DNA from: DUPU01 sp050952465
GTDB taxonomy: Bacteria; Bacillota; Dehalobacteriia; Dehalobacteriales; Dehalobacteriaceae
NCBI GenBank assembly: GCA_050952465.1
Contig: JBMNKZ010000006.1
Span: forward strand, 168,958-232,957
Length of the DNA stretch: 64,000 nucleotides
Direction of reading: 5' to 3'
Below are positions 63,714 to 64,000 of the stretch, one piece after another (the stretch's first letter is position 1; every line of letters starts with the position of its first letter). The position numbers and the translations under genes were made by a program. The notes under the pieces were generated by a model. That model was not told the DNA's origin. It made no database searches and saw nothing but the letters and a program-made list of their open reading frames with translations.

Positions 63714-64000
63714 TTGGGCGGAAAACTAAAATCCTCGGTAGGTGAAGTTAAGAGTATTCTTCAGGAACGGACGGGTTTCGCTGAAATAGAGGTAAGTGTC
63801 AATGAAAAAATCGAAAAAGCCGTAAACTATGATGATATAACGGGGAAAGTAACCCCGGGGGATCAAGTGCTTTTAAATACTACTGCAGTAAAACTAGGGC
63901 TAGGAACTGGGGGCTATCATTTTGTCCAGGCGAACCTTTCCCATCCCCAGGTCGAATTAGCAGGCCCGGGGCATATCATGAAGCTTCGTTATACACCGGA
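63714..64000 (+). CDS. DUF3866 family protein, 3' end beyond the window
   Basis: The first 95 codons are present. TTG start one base after the stop of the preceding gene, behind AGGAAGGCGGG. VKSILQERTGFAEIEVSV, KAVNYDDITGKVTPGDQVLLNTTAVKLGLGTGGYHFV are the signature of the DUF3866 family of Firmicutes and Actinobacteria. Function unknown. Confidence 0.8.
   Translation, partial: MGGKLKSSVGEVKSILQERTGFAEIEVSVNEKIEKAVNYDDITGKVTPGDQVLLNTTAVKLGLGTGGYHFVQANLSHPQVELAGPGHIMKLRYTP

Overview
The window is a chromosomal segment of a low-GC, endospore-forming, anaerobic Firmicute of the Clostridia, in my reading near the Peptococcaceae/Desulfitobacterium/Dehalobacterium side. The evidence is a complete spoIIIAA-AH operon, spoIVB and spo0A, the gene order xseA-xseB-ispA-(OLE RNA-oapA)-dxs-tlyA-nadK-recN-spoIVB-spo0A, and a large iron-sulfur flavoprotein cluster typical of strict anaerobes. 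Essentially every gene lies on the + strand. No rRNA, tRNA, CRISPR array, transposase or prophage gene was seen.

Region 1 (1-24.7 kb) is a cell-surface block set between shikimate genes: aroE at the left edge, aroC-aroK-aroB at 25 kb and aroQ at 32 kb. It opens with a c-di-GMP-I riboswitch followed by a SipW-type signal peptidase and a run of TasA/camelysin-like fibre subunit paralogues. A second SipW-type peptidase with another substrate follows. Two c-di-GMP-I riboswitches in tandem then precede two more secreted subunits and a large GLUG-repeat adhesin. After a terminator comes a type IV pilus operon (pilB, pilT, pilC, pilin, pilD, four minor pilins, pilM, pilN, pilO and a secreted domain protein). 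Together these look like a c-di-GMP-controlled matrix-fibre and pilus programme. Between about 9.1 and 16.3 kb every gene carries single-base frameshifts (about 22), while the remaining genes are open except for one in-frame stop at 6071. This clustering points to a consensus-quality problem or very recent decay.

Region 2 (25-33.4 kb) holds aroC, aroK, aroB, tldD, an orphan cytoplasmic histidine kinase, pmbA/tldE, aroQ and efp. Region 3 (33.5-42.1 kb) holds a zinc-ribbon protein, the spoIIIA operon, an Asp23-AmaP-DUF2273 envelope module with its own promoter, nusB and a TsaD-like paralogue. Region 4 (42.4-48.3 kb) is a three-gene NuoE/NuoF/giant fusion complex whose large subunit joins a 2Fe-2S domain, a GltD/NfnB-like FAD-NAD(P)H domain, ferredoxin domains and a NuoG/FdhA-like domain. 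It is probably an electron-bifurcating transhydrogenase-type enzyme.

Region 5 (48.6-64 kb) holds xseA, xseB and ispA, then a roughly 600-nt OLE RNA with its own promoter and its membrane partner gene oapA. dxs, tlyA, nadK, a tRNA methyltransferase, recN, spoIVB, spo0A (with a sigma-H-like promoter and 0A box), steA, two cell-surface glycan genes and the start of a DUF3866 gene follow. The two strongest items are the OLE RNA/OapA ribonucleoprotein locus and the surface-fibre locus with three c-di-GMP riboswitches, two of them in tandem.
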